The notes under the pieces: generated by a model
The model's database searches: none
The model's input: only the letters and a program-made list of their open reading frames with translations
Told to the model about the DNA's origin: nothing
Position numbers and translations under genes: made by a program
Assembly (NCBI GenBank): GCA_037953745.1
Contig: JBAKBP010006555.1
Coordinates: 45,315-109,314, forward strand
From: Lithodes maja
Lineage: Eukaryota > Arthropoda > Malacostraca > Decapoda > Lithodidae
Direction of reading: 5' to 3'
Length of the DNA stretch: 64,000 nt
Shown here: positions 55,125-64,000 of the stretch, in pieces
How the letters are laid out: each line of letters opens with the position of its first letter
Position numbering within the stretch: the stretch's first letter is position 1

Positions 55125-56796
55125 AAGGAGTACAAAGGAGTACAAAGGAAATCAAGCAACAACATATCTAGTGACCCTTCTAGGTTGCTTGTCCTCCAAA
55201 ACACTGAGGATCAAGTGTCCAAACAGTGGTTTAGAGTGGGTAAGGGAACATTGGAAAGGGAATTACTGCCCTGGAACTAATGTCCGTGGCAGGATTAGGA
55301 AGTTAGTAGGGGACAGATGGGTTAGTAACTGAGGGGGGGATAAAATAAAGTTATTCATTTACAAACGCAGTCAGTCGCGGGTTTGATGCGAGATATTTGT
55401 CTAGGCGGAGTTTAAATGAATCAACGGTGATGCAGTCTATAACGTTTCGGGGAAGCCCATTCCACAAGTTGACAACTCGATTGAAGAAGAAATTCTTAGA
55501 TTCGTGCGAGTTAAAAGATTTACCAATAATTTTGCAACCGTTTCCCCGCGTGTAATTAGATTGGTCGATAGTGAAGTACTTACTTCAGTTCATATTGTCG
55601 ATGCCTTTGATGATTTTGAACACTTGAATTAAGTCGCCTCTTAATCTGCGCTGGGTTAAAGGAAATAGATTTAATTCTCTAAGACGCTCTTCGTATGGTT
55701 TGTTCTTTAGGCTAGGTATCATTTTGGTAACTCTACGTTGAACTCGTTCTAGCTTGTTTATATCTTTTTGGTAATAAGGGCACCAGGATTGAACGCAGTA
55801 TTCCAGAAGAGGGCGGACTAAGGAATTGTAAAGGGTTAGGATAACTTCTTTGGATTTATGCTCAAATGACCTGCCTATAAAGCCAATTATTTTGTTTGCC
55901 TTCTTAACAACTTCTGAACATTGTTGACTCGGTTTTAGGTTACTCGATATTGTTACTCCCAGATCGGTTTCTCTGTTTACATTCTTAAGCTGAGTGCCAT
56001 TCATCGAATAGTTTGCTTTCTCATTTAGGTGTCCGATATGTAGTACTTTACATTTATCCGCATTGAAACTCATTTGCCAAATTTGGGCCCAACATGACAA
56101 TTTATCTAGATTGTGTTGCATATCGTCAACTTGTTCTTTTGAGAGTACGCTATTTGCAATTTTTGTATCGTCAGCAAATTTTGAGATTGTACAGGTGAGA
56201 CCCTCATCTATGTCGTTGATGTAAATTAGGAAGAGAATTGGTCCTAGTACCGATCCCTGGGGTACCCCGCTACTTACATTGGTCCATTTTGATGCCTTAC
56301 CGTTTATGACTACCCTTTGCTTTCTGTCGCTGAGCCAATTTTCTATCCATTTCAACACACCGTCTTGTATTCCATGCGCTTTTAGTTTTAGCAGTAAACG
56401 TTTGTGGGGAACTTTGTCAAAGGCCTTTTGAAAATCAAGGTATATAATATCTACAGCTTTACTCTCATCGTAGAGGTTGAGGATATCGTGGAAGAAGTCT
56501 AAGAGGTTTGTTAAACAGGAACGTTTTTTACGAAAGCCGTGTTGAGTATCTTTAAGTATGTTATTTTCCTCTAAGTGATTTACGAGTCTGTCCCGTATGA
56601 CCGTTTCTAGCATTTTACATACAACTGAGGTTAAGCTAATTGGACGATAGTTACTGGGTAGGGATTTGCTGCCTTTTTTGAATATCGGTGTTACGTTGGC
56701 TAGCTTCCACTGATCGGGCATAGTTCCAGACTGCAAGGATTTATTGAATAGTAATGTCAGTGGTTTAGAGAGCTCATCCTTAGCTTCCTTTAGAAC
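55125..56796 (-). mobile_element. CR1-like LINE family B, 5'-truncated copy
   Basis: It has a 3' tail of GTACAAAGGA units at 55125 and is truncated at 56796 inside ORF2 (RVLKEAKDELSKPLT). It is near-identical to the intact copy. Confidence 0.9.
55585..56796 (-). pseudogene. LINE family B RT fragment with premature stop
   Basis: RT boxes from FKKGSKSLPSNYRPISLTS through FADDTK to FKIIKGIDNMN are intact. The frame then stops at TGA (55587-55585) where the intact copy has a Cys codon (TGT), losing the last 80 residues. The open frame extends upstream into non-LINE sequence (to 56895), giving a chimeric N-terminus that is not part of the element. Confidence 0.88.
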
Positions 56797-57177
56797 TCTA
56801 AATTGCTGAAGGGCACAGGGCCTTGGGTAGGGCTTTGGTGTTCCGGGCGTTTCCACAGCACCCTCACCTCCTCGCCTGGGAGCGGCTTCGGTCACCTGGG
56901 CTTTCTTAGTGGTAAGCAGGGAGGGTTCTGTGGGGGCGATCAGTTATGGCCTTTGCATTGCTCGGGACCTTGGGGCTGTTCGGTCAGACAGCCTGGGGAA
57001 CAACAGCAACAACGACCTACTGGATTCCCCCATCTATCCATTTTCAATTTTCCTTCATCCACTCTATCCCCCCCCCCCCACTTCCCCAAGCCAAAAACAA
57101 AACAAAAACAATACAATACAATAAAAATCAAAATAGGAAAAGTGGGGATTGGGCCTGAGCATATAGATAGATAGATA
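56797..57177. repeat. Unassigned retroelement-like segment with a (TAGA)n tail
   Basis: The segment is GC-rich near 56800-57000, has a C run and an A-rich stretch near 57070-57130, and ends in TAGATAGATAGATAGAC at 57163-57179. The tetranucleotide tail suggests the 3' end of a LINE or SINE, but I cannot assign its family. Confidence 0.4.
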
Positions 57178-57285
57178 GACTCTAAACCACTGTTTGGACA
57201 CTTGATCCTCAATGTTTTGGAGGAAAAGCAGCCTAGAGGGGTCGGTAGTATGTTGTTGCTTGATTTCCTTTGTACCTTTGTACTA
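57178..57285 (+). mobile_element. CR1-like LINE family B, terminal 3' UTR fragment
   Basis: About 107 bp of the family B 3' UTR in plus orientation (AAACCACTGTTTGGACACTT through GATTTCCTTTGTAC). It is severely 5'-truncated. Confidence 0.85.
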
Positions 57286-57796
57286 AGACCCGCAACGAGA
57301 GCCAGCCAAGCGTGCTTACCCTGCACCAAGGATACAGATATTACCCGTACCCCCCTGACCCCTCGGGAATCTCACAGCGACCAAGCCCTTAGCAACAGTA
57401 TTCTGCTGTTATTTAAGTTTCAAACAAAGTTATTGAAGTTAAAGTTTAGTTAATCTAAATAGTTGGCGTTTTTTAAACCTTAATACTCTTGTGATACTTA
57501 TCACATGGAGTAGCACTTGATATGCTATTCATAAATATTACTGTCAATATACTGTATAAGCATAATTATGTATTCAAAATTATCCTCACAAACTGCAATT
57601 CACTTAAACCTGAACAATAATATCAATGAAAAAACAATGCTACAAGCATACACTCTCGTTTATATGCAAGTTCACGTCTACTGTATTTCATTCTAGCTAT
57701 GTTTAGATGTATTTAGGATCTGTAGTTCACGTCTACTGTATTTCATTCTAGCTATGTTTAGATGTATTTAGGATCTGTAGTAGCTAAGATGGTTAA
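57286..57796. other. Unassigned, with a 57-bp direct duplication
   Basis: A block containing GTTCACGTCTACTGTATTTC and TTTAGATGTATTTAGGATC is repeated twice in tandem at about 57669-57782. Nothing else recognised. Confidence 0.5.
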
Positions 57797-58011
57797 TTAA
57801 CCCCTTCTGTACCGGCAACGTGTTTTTCATTTCATTCTGGCTACTATTAGATGATTTTATCTAGTTTGAAAAGGGCCGCCAGCAATTAACAGGATTCGAA
57901 CTATATCACTTAACCATCTTCACTAATACATATCCTTCTTAAGCTGCACAAAGTCGTCTAAATATAGCTAGAATAACACTAAAAAGACGTTGACGGTACA
58001 GAAGGGGTTAA
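57797..58011. mobile_element. TTAACCC-type MITE (copy 3)
   Basis: The left end reads TTAACCCCTTCTGTACCGGC and the right end is its near-perfect inverse (GGTACAGAAGGGGTTAA). Interior motifs TTCTGGCTACTATTAGATGA and GTCGTCTAAATATAGCTAGA are shared with the other copies. Confidence 0.8.
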
Positions 58012-58130
58012 GATAATTAGTAGCATTTGTATTGCTAAAGGTCCTTCCTAAACTGAATAAAATAATCTAGTAACAGAAAGAATATATTGAAAAGCCAACA
58101 CCCGTACTGAAAGAGTTATATTAAGGGGGT

Positions 58131-58382
58131 AGTACTCGCTTTTTCTGAACCCCCTTCTCCCTCATGTTTAGCATATTAGTTTTGAGGTTTTAAGACATTT
58201 GTTCCGTTAGTTTGGCAATGCTGAGACCTTTCGCCTCATCTTTTTGTCAATATTAAAATATTTCGTGCCCTTTAGGTGTCGATTTTTTCCTGGCGAGCGA
58301 TAGAGAGCCTCTAATTTTAGAAGGAACCGGCCTTTGGCCGGGACATTTTTCTACCGAAAAATACACAAATTTATCTTGAGAG
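58131..58382 (-). repeat. Dispersed repeat R1, copy 5, interrupted by an LTR element
   Basis: The R1 blocks appear inverted: TTAAGGGGGTAGTACTCGC, CTCCCTCATGTTTAGCATA, CCTGGCGAGCGATAGAGAGCC and CCGGCCTTTGGCCGGGAC, ending ATTTATCTTGAGAG. The next base begins the LTR at 58383, so the retrotransposon inserted into, or next to, R1. Confidence 0.85.
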
Positions 58383-60239
58383 TGTTACGACCGGGCACTC
58401 GGGTACACTAGGGCTCTTACACAGGACTCGAGTATGGCTCGCTGCCACAACGGAAACACACGATCCCAACCCCAGAGTACTGCCAGCCGAACAAAAAACG
58501 CCACTACCCTCCAGAGTTCTATCTGCTATAACGGGGTATACAAGAACTCGGTACTAGCGTTTCACACAACAGACTAATAGCAAGACGGGAGTTATCTAGT
58601 CTGGTCAACAATCAAACAAAGAAGAAAGTACTACAACACTAAAGAATAGTGTTGGCCGAAGCCGAAGTAATCCACCCTTGAACTAAGAACTTAAGAAGTC
58701 CTCCACCCTCTACTTCGGATCGGCACTATTACGTTACGTTAAACAATAGTCCTCGAGCATCAAGCAAGGAATCTTCTGATAAGTTAGATGCTTCTCGAAT
58801 ACTCATAAGAAGTAAGTATCGGATTTTGAACAGCAATTTAATGAATAACTCACTGGTAATTAAAGGCTTTAAATTGACATAAGAAGAATTATAAGAATAA
58901 GCAATAGGATATGGCAAACATTAAGAAGAAGTACTCCGACAATGCACTAGCAATAGCCTACTAAGATTGTGCTCGTGGGCCACTAATCTCTGAAGTAGCT
59001 AAGCGTGCCACACATGAAATCAATAATGCTTAAACAATAATATACATAAGGAGAAGCTTCAATACTATACTGTATCTGCTGGTCGAGCAAAGTCTAGCTG
59101 GGATATCTAAGGTTAAGAGACAATGGCTGAGCAAGCGGCTCGTAGCCTAGCGAGGTCCTTAAGACTGTGCGGCCAAATTACGGTAATTGACGGGATGCTC
59201 TCTTGAGAGATCCAGATCACTAGTATCTGGTTCTCTCCTGGCGATCCTCTCAAAGTCAAGCAAATGAGATAACACAGTGTTGGGTGGCATAGGCAAAAGC
59301 CCTCACTCGCAACACAGTGCTAAACTCCCATGGTACACAGTCAGAAAGACCACATAGGCGTTCCACGTCTCCGTTGCAATTGTACTGGTTCAACCGCAAC
59401 CTAGTACTCATAGGAAATCACAACTCAGAAACCCTATCCCAGTCTAGCATTGCCTAAACCAGCAGAAAACAGGAACATGAATAAGCGCACACAGGGAAAT
59501 GCATATACGAGTGCAACAAACATCAATCAATCCTATTCTAGTTAACCCTTCCAAAAATAGGCTATCTAACAGGCACTTATCTCGTGAGAACTCAAGCGAT
59601 AATACTTTGGCTGACTAAATCTGCACCAAAGGGGTCATGGAGGTTAAACAGGGACGAGAAGAGAAGAAGATAGGCTGTTCAGAGAGTAGAGAAAGTTCAC
59701 ATCAGTCGGAAGAATATGGATAGTTGCAAGGGATATGAGAAGTCGCTTTGCCTGATGAGTTCTGAAGAAATGGTGGCAAGAACCTCTCTTTTTATACTCG
59801 GCCCTCTAGCGGCATATCTCAAACTACTTAAGGACCGCCCACTGGCAATCATGACGTCATATTCTCTCTCAATCTGGGATCGACAAAGAACTTCCCACGC
59901 GCTGAAAGGGAGGAAGGGAGGAGGGAGGAGGGAATTAGGCCTACCGGCCCGCGTGGCGCACTCACTGATCCCCGTTACGTAATATCTCTCTCTCTCTCCT
60001 CTCATCATTACATATAAGTCCCACACACAATACTTATATCTAATGATATAAAATAGAACTCGTTGACTTAGAAGAAAACAAAATACATAATGATAATACT
60101 TATAGTACAACGGTTCACATAAACTAAGTTAGGAAACTCTACACAGACTACAGCCAAAGTTCCTGCCCTGACGATCCTAGCGAGAGTGGGGCCTGACTGG
60201 GCGTTCTGTACAGCATGCTCATACTCGACATGCGTCACA
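58383..60239 (-). repeat. 3' LTR (1857 bp) of the Gmr1-like element
   Basis: The plus-strand boundaries are TGTTACGACCGGGC and CATGCGTCACA. TG...CA ends and internal layout match the other two LTR families. The other LTR lies outside the window. Confidence 0.88.
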
Positions 60240-60752
60240 CCTCCCCCAAGATTTTACTTGCTCAACCCTGAGCTAAAATCTGATATACAGAACCCCATCA
60301 AACCCCTCACACCCAGCGACCGCATGGCACTAAAACAACGCTGAGTTTATCACTAAAACACATCTTATAAAAAAAAAATTCACATTTCATAACTCCTCCC
60401 AACAATAGTAAAAGACATAATATCATGCTCCCAGAGCGAGCTTACAGCAGCTCAGCCGTTTGATAGTTCGTGGACTACTCAAACACTATAGGCTATGACA
60501 AACTTATACAATTATCTATATCAAAAAGAAAGAGTTTTTATATGATTTTTATATTTTAATATGTTTTTTTCCGGCTGCACTATAAGGGCAGCCTATTTTC
60601 TTCTATACCAAACGCTCAACAATCCTGCTTTACGACCCAATACGCTGGGCTACAACCGCGAGCCAACAAGCACCAAGCGCAAAATACTACTCAAACCAAA
60701 GCAGGAGGCTACCCGTGTGTCAATCTCTTTGGGATCATACACCTGTGATAGC

Positions 60753-63700
60753 CTACGACTGATCATCTACCCTCGATAAACAATCCGCAATCACATTGTC
60801 ACATCCCGCAATATGCCGGATGTCCAGGTTATACTCCTGCAACATCAATGACCACCGGGTCAGTCTCATATTGCGATTGTGAAATTGATTTAGGAATCTC
60901 AAAGGGTGATGATCAGTGTAGATAACCACGACTGGGCCATAGGCTGGAACATACACCTCGAAGTGCCTGAGTGACAGCACAATCGCCAGTAATTCCTTTT
61001 CTATTGTAGAATAGTTCTTTTGTGCAGCATTGAACTTCTTAGAAAAGAAACTTACTGGGTGTTCCACACCTTCATTGTCTGTCTGTAGCAAGACGGCACC
61101 AGCCCCTACACCACTAGCATCTGTTGCCAGCTGAAAAGGCCTGTTAAAGTCTGGGGCCCTGAGTATCGGGTGAGTACACAGCAAATGCTTCACTAAATTA
61201 AAAGCCTTTTCACACTCAGGCGCCCACAAAAACTTTTTGTCTTTAGATAACAAATCTGTGAGAGGTGCCAACACCGTAGAGTAACCTTTTATAAAGCGTC
61301 TGTAGTAGCCTATCATACCCAAGAATCTCATGATCTGCTTCTTGGTGGTTGGGTGCGGAAATTTATTGATAGCCTGTACCTTGTTCTGAGGAGGGCACAC
61401 CTGTCCCCTTCCCACTACAAACCCAAGGTACTGCACAGTGGCTTTTACGAAGTCACACTTTGCCAAATTTACTACCAGACTTGCTTCACTAAGTTTCCGG
61501 AACAAGGTCTCCAGGTGCTCACAATGGCTCTCAAAGTCGTCATCATAAATGATTACATCGTCCAAGTATACGGTGCAATTTGGAATGTCCTTGACAATTT
61601 CATTCATCAGGTTCTGAAACGTTGCTGGTGCATTCTTAAGTCCGTAGGGCATAACATTACACCGGTAAGTACTCCCGTCCACCACAAAACCACATACCTC
61701 TTTAGCGCGCTCGGACAAAGGTACTTGCCAGTAACCTTTTACTAAATCAACTTTAGACAAAAACCGAGCATTACCAATTTTATCAACACTATCATCAACC
61801 CGAGGAAGAGGATATGGGTTAGTTGGAGTCAAACCGTTTAGCCTACGGAAATCAATACAGAAGCGTACCTTGCCATCTGGTTTAGGCTGCAGTGTTACGG
61901 GGGAAGTCCATTTAACGGTACCTTTCTCTATCAACCCTCTACCGAGCATATACTCCAACTCATCCCTCAGAGCGGGTAGTTTTATGGGGGGCACACGGTA
62001 TGGGATTGACTTAAAGGGTAGATGGTGCCCCACGTCAACATCATGCATAGCCTGAGTAGTGAGGCCTGGATGTTCAGCAAATACAGTGGGGTATAAACCG
62101 AGCAACTGACGGATAGCTTCAAATTGCGGCTCAGGCAAATGGGCTATAGCCTCGTCAGCCCTTAGGCTCGAGTTCCCCGCCCACTGATCCGCTGAAACAT
62201 GGTGATCCCAGCTATCCTCCTCTGAAGCTTGACTGTCCCCCTCTCCTTCTCCACCACGGCCGCAACAAGCCAACACAGGGACAGTGAGAGGCTCAGAGGG
62301 GCGCCTCACATACTCTTTTATCAGGTTCACGTGACATAACTGATTCTTCTTCCTCCTGTCTGGAGTGGCAACAAGGTAATCTAGGTCCGAAATTTTCTCC
62401 ACAATTTTATAGGGTCCAGTATACTTCGCCGACAAGGGGTTACCCACCAAAGGCAACAAAATCAACACCTCCTGTCCCACAATGAACTCCCGGAGCTTCA
62501 CTTTGCGATCATACCTGTCCTTCATTAAAGCTTGTGACCCTGTTAAATTCCGACCTGCCATCTCCAGACTCTTAAGCATGCGCTCACGGCTTTCAAACAC
62601 ATACTTCAACAAGGAACAAGGCGGCACAGTTCCTTCCCAAATTTCCCGCAGCATATTAAGGGGGCCCCTGACTCGGTGTCCAAAAATCAGCTCGTTTGGA
62701 CTAAATCCCAGGCTCTCACCAGGCACTTCCCGAGCAGCAAACAGTACATACGGCAATCCAAGATCCCAATCTCTTCCGTTATCAGCACAATAACACCTGA
62801 GCATGCTTTTAAGGGTGGCATGCCACCGCTCAAGCACCCCTTGGCTCTCAGGGTGATACGCTGACGATACCACCGCCCGTATTCCATGCTGTTGCATTGT
62901 TTGCTTAAAGAGATTGGAGGTGAAATTGGACCCCTGATCAGACTGAATCTCCTCCGGGTACCCGTACCTTGAAAAGTACCACAACAAGTTACTGACTACC
63001 GTCTTAGCCATGCCGTTTTTCATGGGGTATGCATCGGGGTATCTAGTGGCAACATCCATGATGGTTAACAAAAATTTATTACCAGCCTTTGTGGGAGGGA
63101 GGGGACCAACCATGTCAACAACAATCTTACTAAAAGGTGGCCCAATTACAGGAATAGGGTGCAACGGAGCTTTAGGAATAACTTGGTTTGGTTTCCCGAC
63201 CCGTTGACAAATATCACATGAGTTTATCCAGGACTGCACATGAGACTTCATCCCCGGCCACCAAAACAACTTCCCCAAAGCCGCCACCGTTTTTCTTACC
63301 CCCAAATGTCCTGCCAGCGGTGTGTCATGCGCCAAACTCAGTAGGCTATCCCTGCACTCCCGCGGCACCATCAACTGGTCCACTACCCCGGACCCCATCT
63401 TCCAGCTACGGTTAGGGTCTTGAAAACGCCGATACAGGATGCCATCTAAATAAAAAAAATCTCCCGGCTGTGCATCACCGTCCTCGTCGAGCTCCACAGC
63501 TCCATTAGCACACGTTTGGAGCTCAGGGTCCTCCAGCTGCAACCGACGTATATCTGAGGGTGCCAAGCGATCTAACTGCTCCCGGAGCAATGCATGACCC
63601 TCCCCGATACTGAGCTGCTCCCTCTGTCTCTCTCGATGTTCATAACGTTGCTGTCGTGGAGACTCGTCATGCCCAGCCTCGTCACTCTCGATGACAGGCC

Positions 63701-63998
63701 CAGGGGCTACTCCAGAACTAAGTAATGGTGCTAATACTGAATCACCCAGGAGAGCCGCCGAGTCAAAACTCTTAAAACCAACTCCAGCTTTAGCCTCCTC
63801 CTGTTGATCGTTCCTCTGCTGGTCTGAAGACGGAGGACTAGGCTGTGACACTTTAGCTGCCCGAGCTCGGGTGACAGCACACGCCATGGGTTGTGCCTGG
63901 CACCGCTCGACCCACTCTCGCTCTTCCCTACTCACGTCGGCCGGCCTCTCGGCAACGACTAAGGGTAGAACCTCAGAAGCGGGCATTGCAAAGTCGTT
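60753..63998 (-). CDS. pol: Gmr1-like pol: integrase, RT, RNase H in one open frame (5' partial)
   Basis: At least 1077 codons from Met63986; the frame continues upstream (NDFAM) past the window edge, so gag/protease lie beyond. Residues numbered from that Met: integrase zinc finger His220, His227, Cys257, Cys260; integrase core Asp291, Asp350, Glu386 with exactly 35 residues between the last two (DD35E); GPY module 524-526. Then RT: FLSKVDL with Asp747, VYLDD with Asp809/810. RNase H: LATDASG Asp956, EKELLAIV near 998, YTDHHP Asp1025, IADCLSR Asp1068. It ends in a stop, then a 0.5-kb UTR. Integrase lies before RT, as in Ty1/copia, but the sequence and GPY module are Ty3/gypsy: the Gmr1 arrangement. 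All catalytic residues are present. Confidence 0.93.
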   Translation of the reverse strand, partial: NDFAMPASEVLPLVVAERPADVSREEREWVERCQAQPMACAVTRARAAKVSQPSPPSSDQQRNDQQEEAKAGVGFKSFDSAALLGDSVLAPLLSSGVAPGPVIESDEAGHDESPRQQRYEHRERQREQLSIGEGHALLREQLDRLAPSDIRRLQLEDPELQTCANGAVELDEDGDAQPGDFFYLDGILYRRFQDPNRSWKMGSGVVDQLMVPRECRDSLLSLAHDTPLAGHLGVRKTVAALGKLFWWPGMKSHVQSWINSCDICQRVGKPNQVIPKAPLHPIPVIGPPFSKIVVDMVGPLPPTKAGNKFLLTIMDVATRYPDAYPMKNGMAKTVVSNLLWYFSRYGYPEEIQSDQGSNFTSNLFKQTMQQHGIRAVVSSAYHPESQGVLERWHATLKSMLRCYCADNGRDWDLGLPYVLFAAREVPGESLGFSPNELIFGHRVRGPLNMLREIWEGTVPPCSLLKYVFESRERMLKSLEMAGRNLTGSQALMKDRYDRKVKLREFIVGQEVLILLPLVGNPLSAKYTGPYKIVEKISDLDYLVATPDRRKKNQLCHVNLIKEYVRRPSEPLTVPVLACCGRGGEGEGDSQASEEDSWDHHVSADQWAGNSSLRADEAIAHLPEPQFEAIRQLLGLYPTVFAEHPGLTTQAMHDVDVGHHLPFKSIPYRVPPIKLPALRDELEYMLGRGLIEKGTVKWTSPVTLQPKPDGKVRFCIDFRRLNGLTPTNPYPLPRVDDSVDKIGNARFLSKVDLVKGYWQVPLSERAKEVCGFVVDGSTYRCNVMPYGLKNAPATFQNLMNEIVKDIPNCTVYLDDVIIYDDDFESHCEHLETLFRKLSEASLVVNLAKCDFVKATVQYLGFVVGRGQVCPPQNKVQAINKFPHPTTKKQIMRFLGMIGYYRRFIKGYSTVLAPLTDLLSKDKKFLWAPECEKAFNLVKHLLCTHPILRAPDFNRPFQLATDASGVGAGAVLLQTDNEGVEHPVSFFSKKFNAAQKNYSTIEKELLAIVLSLRHFEVYVPAYGPVVVIYTDHHPLRFLNQFHNRNMRLTRWSLMLQEYNLDIRHIAGCDNVIADCLSRVDDQS

Positions 63999-64000
63999 GC

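Larger units (their letters stand above)
58383..64000 (-). mobile_element. Gmr1-like Ty3/gypsy retrotransposon, 3' part, continuing past the window
   Basis: In minus orientation the visible part is a long pol (integrase, then RT, then RNase H), a roughly 0.5-kb untranslated region, a polypurine tract (AAAATCTTGGGGGAGG) and the 3' LTR. The pol is open. Untranslated sequence at 60560-60720 closely matches 36890-37050 of the defective element, linking the two. Confidence 0.92.

Noticed and set aside
56803..57174. 123-codon plus-strand frame next to a LINE copy
   Set aside because: It crosses a C run and an A-rich tail of a probable retroelement 3' end and shows no domain.
58383..64000. Endogenous retrovirus with an envelope gene
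   Set aside because: RNase H is followed directly by a stop, a short UTR and the LTR; no env-like ORF is visible in the part shown.

Overview
This is a eukaryotic, metazoan window built almost entirely of transposable elements and tandem repeats. I found no ordinary single-copy host gene. The mix (CR1-like and RTE-like LINEs, Gmr1-like Ty3/gypsy elements, a DIRS-like element, TTAA-flanked DNA elements, long (TG)n, (TA)n and (GA)n tracts) suggests a crustacean, most likely a decapod. That taxonomic call is inference. The outstanding feature is nesting: several elements sit inside others, and in three places the interrupted reading frame can be followed across the insertion.

Layout. 0-3.3 kb: two head-to-head copies of a CR1-like LINE (family A). 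3.3-6.4 kb: six identical 160-bp units separated by (TG)n, then polypyrimidine and GGTA-type repeats, then a 200-N gap (6382-6581). 6.6-8.7 kb: one LTR and the gag start of a Gmr1-like element. 8.8-16.7 kb: tRNA-like SINE fragments (one in a 149-bp palindrome), two LINE fragments, minisatellites, a dispersed repeat with inverted copies, and MITEs.

16.7-28.6 kb: a composite locus. A broken gene on the minus strand, with FEN/PIN-nuclease-like motifs, lies between about 0.6-kb terminal inverted repeats. It is split by a 0.8-kb LINE fragment and by a 7.6-kb DIRS-like element, recognised by inverted terminal repeats plus an internal complementary region matching the joined element ends. The DIRS-like element carries a gag-like ORF and no detectable RT or recombinase. 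A CXC-type cysteine-rich C-terminus of the same gene type lies in opposite orientation at the right edge.

29.1-33.1 kb: a 47-bp x 10 tandem array abutting a broken CR1-like LINE (family B). 34.8-46.2 kb: a complete Gmr1-like LTR element with matching 4-bp flanks and two about 1.8-kb LTRs. Its pol has lost the N-terminal part of integrase and the RT. Its gag is interrupted by an apparently intact family B LINE (SGNH-esterase ORF1 plus endonuclease/RT ORF2). 46.6-52.1 kb: an RTE-like LINE split by a 3.0-kb piggyBac-like insertion at TTAA. 52.1-58.4 kb: AT-rich satellite, MITEs, a decayed gypsy element with canonical pol order, and further LINE fragments. 58.4-64 kb: the 3' LTR and an open pol of another Gmr1-like element, with integrase encoded upstream of RT and RNase H; it runs off the right edge.

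The genes do not form a cellular pathway. Functionally the window holds candidate sources of mobility (the family B LINE at 39.9-44.0 kb and the Gmr1-like pol at 60.7-64 kb) and defective relatives that could only move with help in trans.
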